A stretch of DNA of 22,855 bases, from assembly GCA_050731755.1 (NCBI GenBank), contig JBOHPP010000089.1, positions 1 through 22,855 on the forward strand. Direction: 5' to 3'. Shown here piece after piece: positions 6,649 to 14,722 of this stretch. Origin of the DNA: JBOHPP01 sp050731755 (lineage in GTDB: Bacteria > Methylomirabilota > Methylomirabilia > Rokubacteriales > CSP1-6). Position 1 is the stretch's first letter. Each line of letters starts with the position of its first letter. The translations under genes were made by a program, and so were the position numbers. Under the pieces are notes generated by a model. That model ran no database searches. It was not told where the DNA came from and worked only from the letters and a program-made list of their open reading frames with translations.

Positions 6649-8094
6649 TCAGGAGAGATCGACCCAGACGGTCTTGACCTCGGTGTAGTGGTCGAGCCCG
6701 GCCGAGCCCATCTCGCGCCCGAAACCGGATTCCTTGAAGCCGCCGAAGGGCAACGCCGCGTCGTAGAGGTTGTAGGCGTTCACCCACACGGTGCCGGCCC
6801 GGATGGCCCGGGCCGCGCGGAGCGCCTTGGCCACGTCGCGCGTCCACACCGCCGCCGCCAGGCCGTACGTGGTCTGATTGCCCTCGGCGATGCCGTCCTC
6901 CACCGACCGGAACGGGATCACCGCCAGCACGGGGCCGAAGATCTCCTCGCGGGCGATCTTCATGCGATTGCTGACCCTGTCGAAAATGGTGGGCTCGACG
7001 AAGTAGCCCTTGCCGTCGCCCACCCGGGCGCGGCCACCGCCGGCCACCAGCCGGGCCCCTTCCTGCTTGCCGGCCTCGATGTAGGAGAGCACCGTGTCCA
7101 TCTGCTGCTTGGAGACGACCGGCCCCATGCGGGTGGCCTTGTCCAGCGGGTCGCCCACCTTGAGACCCTTCACGCGCTCGGCGAGCTTGGCCACGAACTC
7201 GTCGTGGACGCGCTCCTCCAGAAACAGCCGGGACCCGGCCGCGCAGACCTCGCCCTTGTTGTAGAAGATCCCGGTCATGGCGCCGCGGATCGCTGCTTCC
7301 ATGTCGGCGTCGGCGAAGACGATATTCGGCGACTTGCCGCCCAGCTCGAGGGACAGTCGCTTGAGCGTTCCCGCCGCCTCGCGCATGATCTGTTTCCCAA
7401 CGTCGGTGGAGCCCGTGAAGGCGATCTTGTCCACGCGGGGATCGCGCACCAGCGCCATGCCTACCTTGGCGCCCGGGCCGGTGACGACGTTGAAGACGCC
7501 CTCGGGTAGGCCCGCCTGCTGGACCAGCTCGGCGAACTTCAGGGCCGTGAGCGGGGTCTGCGACGCCGGCTTGAGCACGACGGTGTTGCCGGCGGCCAGC
7601 GCCGGCGCGATCTTCCAGGATGACAACAGGAACGGAAAGTTCCAGGGCACGATGGCGCCGACCACGCCGACCGGTTGGCGCAGCGTAAAGGTGAACGCCT
7701 GGTCGCGGAGGGCGAGGGTCTCGCCGTGGATCTTGCTGGCCCAGCCCGCGAAGTAGCGGAACACCTCGGCCGCGAACGGGATCTCGACCTTGCCGGAGTC
7801 GAACAGCGTCTTGCCGGTGCACAGGCTCTCCAGGCGCGCCATCTCGTCGAGGTTCGACTGGATGAGATCGCCCAGCCGCCAGACGATGCGGCCGCGCTCG
7901 TGGGCCGTCATGCGCGGCCAGGGGCCCTCGTCGAAGGCCTTGCGGGCGGCCGCCACGGCGGCGTCGATGTCGCGCTCGTCGCCCCGGGCCACCGTGCCGA
8001 GGGGCTCCTCGGTCGCCGGGTTGATGGGCGCGTAGGTCTCGCCCGAGACGGGCGCCTGCCATTTGCCGTTGATGAACAGTTCAGCCGTCGGCAT
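6649..8094 (-). CDS. NAD(P)-dependent aldehyde dehydrogenase
   Basis: This 481-residue cytoplasmic enzyme oxidises an aldehyde to the carboxylic acid with NAD or NADP. Visible family features are the N-terminal FINGKW, the PWNFPF segment, KPASQTP, the Rossmann loop FTGSTDVGK, the general-base Glu in ELGGKSPNIVF (about residue 249), the nucleophilic Cys in NKGEVCAAGSR (about residue 283), EEIFGPVL and the C-terminal PFGGFKESGFGRE. Length is usual for the ALDH1/betaine-aldehyde-like group. The start ATG at 8094 sits just behind GGGGAGGT; the longer open frame upstream reads through the preceding gene and is not coding. It is the last gene of the operon starting near 11.5 kb. The substrate cannot be named from sequence. 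Confidence 0.95.
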   Translation of the reverse strand: MPTAELFINGKWQAPVSGETYAPINPATEEPLGTVARGDERDIDAAVAAARKAFDEGPWPRMTAHERGRIVWRLGDLIQSNLDEMARLESLCTGKTLFDSGKVEIPFAAEVFRYFAGWASKIHGETLALRDQAFTFTLRQPVGVVGAIVPWNFPFLLSSWKIAPALAAGNTVVLKPASQTPLTALKFAELVQQAGLPEGVFNVVTGPGAKVGMALVRDPRVDKIAFTGSTDVGKQIMREAAGTLKRLSLELGGKSPNIVFADADMEAAIRGAMTGIFYNKGEVCAAGSRLFLEERVHDEFVAKLAERVKGLKVGDPLDKATRMGPVVSKQQMDTVLSYIEAGKQEGARLVAGGGRARVGDGKGYFVEPTIFDRVSNRMKIAREEIFGPVLAVIPFRSVEDGIAEGNQTTYGLAAAVWTRDVAKALRAARAIRAGTVWVNAYNLYDAALPFGGFKESGFGREMGSAGLDHYTEVKTVWVDLS

Positions 8095-8126
8095 CGTACC
8101 TCCCCGGTCGCCCGCCCCGGGCGGCC

Positions 8127-8879
8127 TCATGCATCCGGTGCCAGCGTCAGCACCGACGTGTGCTTCTTGAAATGGCGCAGGACCACGAACAGCAGGACTC
8201 CCCCCGTCGCGGTCACCACCCAGACCGGGTCGAGCACGAGCCTCCGCGTGTCCTGAAAGTCCTCGACCATGTCCAGGAATAGCGGGGCCACCAGGATCAG
8301 CGCCGCCGCATAGAACTCGCGGCGGACCGCCACCTTCCACCGGAAGGGGTGGGCTGGGGGGACATACCGCCCCCAGGCCGGCACGAGGGCCGGCACGCGC
8401 GCCGCCCACTCGAGAAATTCCGGACCGAACCGCTCCCGGAGAAACGCCTCCTCGCGCCGCGCGATGCACGCGTAATAGACCACGGTGACGGCAGCCACCA
8501 CGGGGGGCGCGATCCAGCCGTGCATGAACAAAAACAGGCCGAGAATGATGATCCCGTTGGCGACGTAGAGCGGGTGCCTCACGATCGAGTACGGCCCGGT
8601 CGTGTTCAACGAGGCCGCCTTCTGGTGGCGCGTGTTCCGGCCCGAGGTCCCGGGAGCGGCGACCCCCACGGTCCACACGCGAAGGGCCAGGCCAGCCATG
8701 GCCAGCGACAGGCACGCGAACTCCCAGGCCAGGTCGGCGGCGTGCGAGGAAAAGAGATGCCGGGCTCGGGCCACGGCGAACACCACCAGGGGCAGGAGCA
8801 GAAACGGCAGATAGCTCCGCCAGCGGAACAGGAAATCGCCGAGTCGCAAGACGGCCGGGGACGCCGCCTGCGTCTTCAT
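8127..8879 (-). CDS. Isoprenylcysteine carboxyl methyltransferase (ICMT)-family membrane protein
   Basis: This 250-residue integral membrane protein has several hydrophobic helices (for example LPFLLLPLVVFAVA, IIILGLFLFMHGWIAPPVVAAVTVVYYACIA and AALILVAPLFL). It carries the ICMT/phospholipid-methyltransferase signature: TGPYSIVRHPLYVANGIIILG followed by REEAFLRERFGPEFLEWAARVPALVP. The Arg-His-Pro and the acidic EEAFL region contact S-adenosylmethionine and substrate in this superfamily. Bacterial members are mostly uncharacterised and probably methylate lipids or small hydrophobic acids. ATG at 8879 overlaps the amidohydrolase stop as ATGA, so the two are translationally coupled. The cytoplasmic C-terminal segment beyond the family core holds two further hydrophobic stretches. 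Confidence 0.85.
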   Translation of the reverse strand: MKTQAASPAVLRLGDFLFRWRSYLPFLLLPLVVFAVARARHLFSSHAADLAWEFACLSLAMAGLALRVWTVGVAAPGTSGRNTRHQKAASLNTTGPYSIVRHPLYVANGIIILGLFLFMHGWIAPPVVAAVTVVYYACIARREEAFLRERFGPEFLEWAARVPALVPAWGRYVPPAHPFRWKVAVRREFYAAALILVAPLFLDMVEDFQDTRRLVLDPVWVVTATGGVLLFVVLRHFKKHTSVLTLAPDA

Positions 8880-10477
8880 CGCGGGGTCAGGATCCGGCCG
8901 GTGCCGGCCGCGGTGAACGTGCCCCGGTCGACCACGACCGAGCCGTTGACGATGACCCAGGGAATGCCTGTGGGGTGGCGGTGGGGGTCGGTGTAGGTCG
9001 CTTCGTCCCGCACGGTGGCGGGATCGAAGACGGCCAGGTCGGCCGCATAGCCGGGGCGAAGGAGGCCACGATCTCGCAGGCGCAGCCGTGCCGCGCACAT
9101 CCCGGTCATCTTGCTGACGGCCGTCTCGAGCGAGAACAGCTTGCGCTCCCGAGTGTACTCGCCGAGCACGCGCGGGAAGGTCCCGTACATCCGCGGATGA
9201 GGCTTGCCGGGGTGCGGGCCGGGCCCGGTGCTGAGCCCGAGCGAATCGGAGCCCACCATGATCGCCGGGTGGGCCAGCACCTTGACGACGTTGTCGGGGC
9301 TCTGCGAGAAGACGACCATCGACACCGTCGCCTTCTCCTGGAGCAGCAGGTTCATCATCGCCTCGGCCGGCGTCGTGCCCGCCCGGCGGGCCAGCGCGGC
9401 CAGGGTCATCCCCTCCAGCTCGCGCTGGGCGCAGGTGGCGATCTGGATCTCGTCGAACCCGACGGCCCCGATGGAGACTGTCCGCCACCGCTCGCCCTCC
9501 ACCAGACACTCCTCGACGATACGCCGGCGGGTCGCCCGATCGGCGATGCGCTCCAGGAGCCGCCCGGCACCGCCGTCGTGGACCCAGGCCGGCAGGAGAT
9601 TGTCCATCTTGGTGGAGCCGGCGTGGTACGGATAGACGTCGCCGGTGACGTCCACACCGCGCGCCCGTGCCTCGTCGATGAGCCGGAGCACGCGGTCGAT
9701 CTTCGGCCAGTTCTCCCGGCCGCCCACCTTCACGTGGGCGATCTGCACGCCGACCCCGCCCTCCTCGCCGATGCGAATGGCCTCGGCGATGGACTCCTCG
9801 ACCATCGACGACTCGCCGCGGACGTGGGAGAAGTAGAGTCCGTCCCGGCGCGCCATCGCCCGGGCCAGGCCGATCAGCTCCGCGGTCTCGGCGTAGGCGC
9901 TGGGCGGGTAGACGAGGCCGGTGGAGAAGCCAAAGGCTCCAGCGTCCAGGGCCTCGGCGAGCAGGCCTTCCATCGCGCGGAGGTCGTCGGCGCCGGCCGC
10001 CCGGCTCTCGGCGCCCATGGCGGCCAACCGGAGGGCGCCGTGGCCGACGAAGTGCGCGACGTTGATCGAGGGCCGGGCTGCGCGCAGCGCGGCCAGATAC
10101 TCGCCGAACGTCTCCCACTGGAGGTCGAGTCCCGCGCCGATTCCCCCCGCCCACGTGCGCACGAGGTCGCGCCGCTCCCGGTGCACCGGGGCCGGCGAGA
10201 ACGAGCACATCCCGACCACCTCGGTGGTGCATCCCTGACGGATCTTGGATTCCGCCGGCGGGCAGGCCAGATAGAAGAGGTCGGAGTGCGAGTGCGCGTC
10301 GAGGAACCCTGGGGCCACCACGTGCCCGGCGCCGTCGATCACCCGCGCGGCCTCGCCCCGCAAGCCCGGGCCCACCGCGGCGATCCGGTCACCCTCGACA
10401 GCGACGTCGGCACGCTGGCGTGGCGCTCCCGTGCCGTCGATCACGTCGGCGCCGCGGATCAGCAGGGACCAGGCCAC
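8876..10477 (-). CDS. D-aminoacylase / N-acyl-D-amino-acid deacylase family amidohydrolase
   Basis: This 533-residue metal-dependent hydrolase of the amidohydrolase superfamily probably releases D-amino acids from N-acyl precursors or hydrolyses a related amide. Features are the N-terminal beta-sandwich (LLIRGADVIDGTGAPR), the metal motif HSHSD (His62, His64, Asp66), and GCTTEVVGMCSFSPAP, whose Cys91 is the metal-ligand position typical of D-aminoacylase. FSTGLVYPPSAYA, FSHVRGESS, QIAHVKVGG, GSDSLGLSTGPGPHPGKPHPRMYGTFPRVLG and the PGYAADLAVFDP C-terminus follow. Length is normal. GTG at 10477 has GAGGAG 6-7 bases upstream and follows the cyclophilin stop by 3 bases. Specificity is uncertain because dihydroorotase-like and N-acyl-amino-acid hydrolases share much of this pattern. 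Confidence 0.88.
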   Translation of the reverse strand: MAWSLLIRGADVIDGTGAPRQRADVAVEGDRIAAVGPGLRGEAARVIDGAGHVVAPGFLDAHSHSDLFYLACPPAESKIRQGCTTEVVGMCSFSPAPVHRERRDLVRTWAGGIGAGLDLQWETFGEYLAALRAARPSINVAHFVGHGALRLAAMGAESRAAGADDLRAMEGLLAEALDAGAFGFSTGLVYPPSAYAETAELIGLARAMARRDGLYFSHVRGESSMVEESIAEAIRIGEEGGVGVQIAHVKVGGRENWPKIDRVLRLIDEARARGVDVTGDVYPYHAGSTKMDNLLPAWVHDGGAGRLLERIADRATRRRIVEECLVEGERWRTVSIGAVGFDEIQIATCAQRELEGMTLAALARRAGTTPAEAMMNLLLQEKATVSMVVFSQSPDNVVKVLAHPAIMVGSDSLGLSTGPGPHPGKPHPRMYGTFPRVLGEYTRERKLFSLETAVSKMTGMCAARLRLRDRGLLRPGYAADLAVFDPATVRDEATYTDPHRHPTGIPWVIVNGSVVVDRGTFTAAGTGRILTPR

Positions 10478-10480
10478 GGC

Positions 10481-10915
10481 CTACTCCTCGACGATGACCA
10501 CGGACCTCATGCGGTCGCCCTGCTTGATCCGGTCCACGTGCTCCATCCCCGTCACCACCTGGCCGAAGACCGTGTAGTTGTTGTCGAGGTGGGGCTGGGG
10601 CCCGAAGGTCACGTAGAACTGGCTGCCCGCGGAGTCCGGGTGCTGGCTGCGCGCCATCGCCACGGTGCCCCGCCCGTGCCGACGCGTATTGAACTCCGCT
10701 TTGAGAGTGTAGCCGGGGCCGCCGGTGCCGTTGCCCTGCGGATCCCCGCCCTGGACGACGAAGCCCGGGACCACGCGGTGGAAAGTGAGGCCGTTGTAGA
10801 AGCCCTTGCCGGCCAGGGCCACGAAGCTCTCGACCGTCTTGGGAGCATCTTCCGGGAAGAAGTCGATCCGGATCTCGCCGCCGTTCTCCAGCGTGATGAT
10901 GGCCGTCTGCGTCAC
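10481..10915 (-). CDS. ppiB: Cytoplasmic cyclophilin-type peptidyl-prolyl isomerase
   Basis: This 144-residue single-domain cyclophilin catalyses cis-trans isomerisation of prolyl peptide bonds during protein folding. Core motifs are FHRVVPGFVVQGGDPQGNGTGGPGY and AMARSQHPDSAGSQFYVTFGPQPHLDNNYTVFGQVVTGM. The catalytic Arg in FHR and the Phe and Gln in FVVQGGDP are present. The cyclosporin-contact Trp of the eukaryotic enzyme is Leu here, as in many bacterial cyclophilins. There is no signal peptide. The GTG start at 10915 has GAGGAG 6 bases upstream. The next upstream gene encodes a second, exported cyclophilin, and the pair may have arisen by tandem duplication. Confidence 0.93.
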   Translation of the reverse strand: MTQTAIITLENGGEIRIDFFPEDAPKTVESFVALAGKGFYNGLTFHRVVPGFVVQGGDPQGNGTGGPGYTLKAEFNTRRHGRGTVAMARSQHPDSAGSQFYVTFGPQPHLDNNYTVFGQVVTGMEHVDRIKQGDRMRSVVIVEE

Positions 10916-10925
10916 TCGGGTCTCC

Positions 10926-11477
10926 TCACTCGGTGATCTTCACGGACGTGATGCGGTCGCCGACCTTGATCCGGTCCACGACCTCCATGCCTTTCGTGAC
11001 CCGGCCGAAGGCGGTGTACTTGCGGTTCAGGGAGGGAGCCGGGCCCAGCATGATGTACACCTGGCTTCCCGCGGAATCGGGATCGGGCCCGCGCGCCATC
11101 CCCAGCACGCCGCGCTCGAACGGTCGCGCGTTGAACTCCGCCTTCACCGTGTAGCCGGGACCGCCGGTGCCCATCCGCGGATGGTCCATCGGCTGCGTCT
11201 TCGATTGGGGGTCGCCGAACTGGACGACGAAGCCGGGCTCGACCCGGTGGACCCGCTGGCTGTCGTAGAAGCCCCGCCGGGCCAGGTCGACCAAGTTCTT
11301 CACGTGATTCGGGGCGTCACCCGGCCACAGCTCGAGCACGATCTCTCCGCCCCGTTCCATCGTGATGACCGCCGCCGGCCCTTTGACGGGCTGCCCCGGC
11401 GCGACGCCGGGCAGGAGCAGCAACACGAGGACGGCGCCCAGCGCCCACCGGACCGTGCTTCGTGATCTCTCGTGCAT
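10926..11477 (-). CDS. Exported cyclophilin-type peptidyl-prolyl isomerase
   Basis: This 183-residue cyclophilin has an N-terminal signal peptide (MHERSRSTVR, a Leu/Val-rich core, PGVAPGQ), so it probably folds proteins in the periplasm. The catalytic core VHRVEPGFVVQFGDPQ and LGMARGPDPDSAGSQVYIMLGPAPSLNRKYTAFGRV is intact at the Arg, Phe and Gln positions. An insertion of about eight residues (SKTQPMDHPRM) precedes the GTGGPGY loop and is absent from the cytoplasmic paralogue downstream. ATG at 11477 has AGAGG 5 bases upstream. This is the first gene of the operon; a TATAAT box lies about 65 bases upstream. Confidence 0.92.
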   Translation of the reverse strand: MHERSRSTVRWALGAVLVLLLLPGVAPGQPVKGPAAVITMERGGEIVLELWPGDAPNHVKNLVDLARRGFYDSQRVHRVEPGFVVQFGDPQSKTQPMDHPRMGTGGPGYTVKAEFNARPFERGVLGMARGPDPDSAGSQVYIMLGPAPSLNRKYTAFGRVTKGMEVVDRIKVGDRITSVKITE

Positions 11478-11519
11478 TGGCGCCTCTGCGAAGCGAGCCC
11501 ACCACGGCCGGAAAAAGTT

Positions 11520-11531
11520 TCACGCGCGTGA
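11520..11531. promoter_or_regulatory. 12-bp perfect palindrome in the cyclophilin operon leader
   Basis: TCACGCGCGTGA is its own reverse complement. It lies between the predicted -10 box (11547-11542) and the first start codon, a few bases past the expected transcription start, where a repressor site would act. Chance palindromes of this GC-rich kind are not rare, so the role is a guess. Confidence 0.3.
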
Positions 11532-11541
11532 GGGCGGCGAC

Positions 11542-11547
11542 ATTATA
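11542..11547 (-). promoter_or_regulatory. Predicted -10 box for the cyclophilin-amidohydrolase-ALDH operon
   Basis: On the minus strand the sequence reads CGTGTATAATG, a perfect TATAAT in otherwise GC-rich DNA. The -35 region (CGCTGG near 11570-11565) is weak. The same CGTGTATA(A/G)TG string recurs ahead of the cyclase gene at 21045-21035. The predicted leader is about 58 bases. Confidence 0.5.
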
Positions 11548-11588
11548 CACGGCGGCCAGCGGGGCCAGCGGCGGCGCCGCCGGTGCCC

Positions 11589-12221
11589 TCAGCAGTCGAT
11601 GCCCCAGCGGCAGATCGAAAAGCGCGGACTCAGAGCGAAGAGGACGACCACCACGAGGAGCACGAACAGGCCGGCCAGCCAGACGTTGAGGCTGAGGCCG
11701 TAGCGCAGCGCGAGGCCCCACCGGCCGGCCGGCGCCCCCCGTTGACCCAGCAGCTCGGACATGAAGCGCCGCAGGCGCTCGCGGTCGTCGGCCGCCATCC
11801 GCACGAAGTGCAGACCGGCCGCCCCTTCGCGGGCGGCGCGGACCACCGCGGACGCGACCAGGACCGGGCGGCGGTCGTGCGGCAGGTGCAGCTCGACCCG
11901 CACCGCCGTGTCTGGCGGCGGTGGCGCGTCGATCTCAATCGCGCAGCCGTCCAGCGAGAGGTTGAGGGTCTGGCCCTCACGGCGGGTGTGTCCGTCGTCC
12001 ATGATCGCCGGCACCTTCACGGCCACGCGCTCGAACTCGCGCTGCTCGACCGGGTGCCGCACGTAGCGTACGCCCCACTGCATCGCCCGGAACCGCCGCC
12101 CGCAGCCCTGGCAATGGAAGGGATAGACGTAGAGCGCGGTGAGCAGGCGCTCGACCGCCCCCGCGCGAGCGGTGCGGCGGGTTTGGTTCCGACCACATTT
12201 CGGGCAACGCGGCGCGCTCAC
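11589..12221 (-). CDS. Zinc-ribbon and PilZ-domain membrane protein
   Basis: This 210-residue protein combines three parts. An N-terminal zinc ribbon uses CPKC (Cys6, Cys9) and CQGC (Cys37, Cys40). A PilZ domain carries REFER (RxxxR, 61-65) and NLSLDG (NxSxxG, 87-92), the two motifs that bind cyclic di-GMP. A C-terminal membrane helix (VWLAGLFVLLVVVVLFAL) is followed by a short tail. It is likely an anchored c-di-GMP receptor acting on surface or motility functions, with the ribbon as a possible protein or nucleic-acid contact. The start is GTG at 12221, with GAGGA 8 bases upstream; a longer frame to 12311 would overlap the divergent typA gene and has no ribosome site. Only 36 bases separate it from typA. 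Confidence 0.82.
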   Translation of the reverse strand: MSAPRCPKCGRNQTRRTARAGAVERLLTALYVYPFHCQGCGRRFRAMQWGVRYVRHPVEQREFERVAVKVPAIMDDGHTRREGQTLNLSLDGCAIEIDAPPPPDTAVRVELHLPHDRRPVLVASAVVRAAREGAAGLHFVRMAADDRERLRRFMSELLGQRGAPAGRWGLALRYGLSLNVWLAGLFVLLVVVVLFALSPRFSICRWGIDC

Positions 12222-12257
12222 GGCTTCGTTCCTCGTTCCCCATGGTAGGATGAACGG

Positions 12258-14057
12258 GTGCTGAATCGCGAAAACATCCGCAACATTGCCATCATCGCCC
12301 ACGTGGACCACGGCAAGACGACGCTGGTCGACGCGATGCTCTGGCAGTCAGGGCTCTTCCGCGCCAACGAGTCGGTACCCGAGCGCATCCTGGACTCCAT
12401 CGACCTCGAGCGCGAGAAGGGCATCACCATCATGGCCAAGAACACGGCCATCACCTACCGGGGCGTCCACATCAACATCGTGGATACGCCCGGCCACGCC
12501 GACTTCGGCTCCGAGGTGGAGCGCACGGTGACGCTGGTGGACGGCGTGCTGCTGCTGGTGGATGCCGCCGAAGGCCCGCTGCCTCAGACCCGCTTCGTCC
12601 TCAAGAAGGCGCTGGAGGCCGGGCTGCCGCCCATCGTCGTCGTCAACAAGGTGGACCGCGCCGACGCCCGCCCGGCCGAGGTGCTCGACGAGATCTACGA
12701 CCTCTTCATCGATCTCGACGCCGCCGAGGATCAGCTGGAGTTCCCGGTGCTCTACACCAATGCCCGGGCGGGGACGGCCACCCGCGACCTCAGGGAGCCG
12801 GGCCGGTCGTTGGAGCCGCTCTTCGAGACCATTCTCTCCACCGTGCCGGCGCCTCGCTTCGACCCGGCGCTGGGCCTGCAATTCCGGGTCGCCATGCTGG
12901 ATTGGGACGACTACGTGGGCCGCCTCGTCATCGGCCGGATCGTCAACGGCACGGTCCGGCAGGCCGACCGTGTGGCCGTCGTCCACCGGGACGGCTCGGT
13001 GGAGCCGGCCAAGGTCACCGTCCTCTACGGCTACGAGGGCCTCAAGCGCATCGAGATCGCGGAGGCCAGCGCCGGCGATCTGGTGGCCTTGGCCGGCATC
13101 GAGGCCATCGAGATCGGCGAGACCGTTGCCGACGCAGAGGCCCCCCTGGCCTTGCCCTTGATACGGATTGACGAGCCCACGGTGGCGATGCTCTTCTCGG
13201 CCAACACCTCGCCCTTCGCCGGCCGGGAAGGCCGGTACGTGACGTCGACGCAGCTCCGCGAGCGGCTCTTCAAGGAGCGCCGGATCAACGTGGGCATCCG
13301 GGTCGACGAGACCGACGGGCCCGACACCTTCCAGGTGTCGGGGCGCGGGGAGCTGCAGCTGGCGATCCTCATCGAGATGATGCGCCGGGAGGGCTTCGAG
13401 CTAGAGGTGGGCAAGCCGACTATCATCACGCGGCAGGATGCCGGACGGCTGCTCGAGCCCATGGAGCACCTGGTCATCGACATTCCCGAGGAGCACATCG
13501 GCGCCGTCACCCAGAAGATCGGACCTCGCCGGGGCGCCATGGTGAAGCTGGTCAACCACGACACCGGCCGCGTGCGGCTCGAGTACCGCATCCCGGCCCG
13601 GGGACTCATAGGATATCGATCCGAGTTCCTGACCGATACTCGAGGCACCGGCCTGCTCAATCACCTGTTCGATGGGTGGGACGAGTGGCAGGGAGACATC
13701 GCCCATCGCCAGAACGGCGCGCTGCTCGCCGACCGCCCGGGGCGGGCCACCGCCTACGCCATCGATCACCTCCAGGCCCGGGGCGTCATGTTCCTGGCTC
13801 CCGGCACCGACGTCTACGACGGGATGATCGTCGGCGAGAACGCCCGTGACGACGACATGGCCGTCAACATCACCAAGGAGAAGAAGCTCACCAACATGCG
13901 CTCCTCGACGTCCGAGGAGGGCATCAAGCTCACGCCCCCACGGCTCATGAACCTCGAGCAGTGTCTGGAGTGGATCCGGGAGGATGAGCTGCTCGAGGTG
14001 ACGCCTCGCTCGCTCCGCCTGCGCAAGCGCCAGCTCGGCGGCCGCCGCCGCTTCTAG
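12258..14057 (+). CDS. typA: Translational GTPase TypA/BipA
   Basis: This 599-residue ribosome-associated GTPase is related to EF-G and supports ribosome assembly and growth under stress. The GTP-binding motifs are intact: G1 HVDHGKTT (15-22), G3 DTPGH (76-80) and G4 NKVD (130-133). Switch I lies in LEREKGITI. The G5-like segment reads LYTNARAG rather than the usual SA form. EF-G-like domains III and V and the BipA-specific C-terminal domain follow; the last contains GVMFLAPGTDVYDGMIVGENARDDDMAVNITKEKKLTNMR and LEQCLEWIREDELLEVTPRSLRLRKRQL. The start is GTG with AGGA 7 bases upstream. Its stop TAG shares the four bases CTAG with the stop of the convergent fabH-like pseudogene. Confidence 0.97.
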   Translation: MLNRENIRNIAIIAHVDHGKTTLVDAMLWQSGLFRANESVPERILDSIDLEREKGITIMAKNTAITYRGVHINIVDTPGHADFGSEVERTVTLVDGVLLLVDAAEGPLPQTRFVLKKALEAGLPPIVVVNKVDRADARPAEVLDEIYDLFIDLDAAEDQLEFPVLYTNARAGTATRDLREPGRSLEPLFETILSTVPAPRFDPALGLQFRVAMLDWDDYVGRLVIGRIVNGTVRQADRVAVVHRDGSVEPAKVTVLYGYEGLKRIEIAEASAGDLVALAGIEAIEIGETVADAEAPLALPLIRIDEPTVAMLFSANTSPFAGREGRYVTSTQLRERLFKERRINVGIRVDETDGPDTFQVSGRGELQLAILIEMMRREGFELEVGKPTIITRQDAGRLLEPMEHLVIDIPEEHIGAVTQKIGPRRGAMVKLVNHDTGRVRLEYRIPARGLIGYRSEFLTDTRGTGLLNHLFDGWDEWQGDIAHRQNGALLADRPGRATAYAIDHLQARGVMFLAPGTDVYDGMIVGENARDDDMAVNITKEKKLTNMRSSTSEEGIKLTPPRLMNLEQCLEWIREDELLEVTPRSLRLRKRQLGGRRRF

Positions 14058-14613
14058 TCAGCCGCCCACCGGAGGTAGACGGCGGCCGACGTGAACCCGG
14101 CGCCGAAGGCGGCGAGGACGACACGGTCCCCGTAGGCGAAGCGCCGCTGCTGGTGCCACTCGGCGAGCGCGATGGGAATCGTCGCCCCCACAGTGTTGCC
14201 GTACCGATCGAGGTTGATCACGACACGCCCCAGCTCCAGACCCAGGCGCTTGGCCACCGCCTCGATGGGCTCGACGAGCACAGCGCCGGCGCCGAACAGC
14301 ACCGCGGTGGCCCGATCCTCGGGGTCGACGACGCTGCTCATGCGGTCCGCCCCGCACAACAAGACGCAGCGGGCCGCGCCCGACTCCACGAGCTTTGTGG
14401 CGACGACGAGGCCGTAGGCGAAGCCTGAGCAGGCCCCGGCCAGATCGAACCCCCAGGCATGATGGCGCCCAGCCCTCGCTGGACGACGCTCGTGGATGCC
14501 GGTCCGCGAGCGGATCCACTCATCGCTCGTGTCGAGGCGCTGCTCGAAGTAACGATTCGGATGACGTCGGCCGGCGCGTAGAAGCCCGTCGCCGTGTTCG
14601 CAGCTCTGACCAT
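14054..14613 (-). pseudogene. Degraded 3-oxoacyl-ACP synthase III (FabH/KAS III) gene
   Basis: The pieces of a KAS III read across two frames. The start is ATG at 14613 with GGAGG 5 bases upstream, giving MVRAANTATGFYAPADVI. A one-base loss (CCC to CC near 14558) shifts to PNRYFEQRLDTSDEWIRSRTGI. The sequence then jumps to PASTSVVQRGLGA in the first frame, missing about 60 residues. A second one-base loss near 14463 shifts to HHAWGFDLAGACSGFAYGL, which holds the catalytic Cys. A further in-frame deletion near 14270 removes about 100 residues including the HQAN histidine, before IEAVAKRLGLELGRVVINLDRYGNT. Expected length is about 325 residues; some 185 survive. It cannot make an active Cys-His-Asn enzyme. 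A frame from GTG at 14389 remains open over the last 111 codons. Confidence 0.88.
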
Positions 14614-14722
14614 CTCATCCTCCGGCCGGCCGCGGCCGCCCGGCACCTCCCGATAGTAGACCCGGCGCCCCTTCCGTGAGGCGCTTTGCCCGCGAGAGAA
14701 TACCGGCCGGAGGATCGCTCCC

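Noticed and set aside
8975..10936. Long plus-strand open frame opposite the amidohydrolase and cyclophilin genes
   Set aside because: It is antisense to well-identified genes and has a biased, repetitive composition with no recognisable motif.
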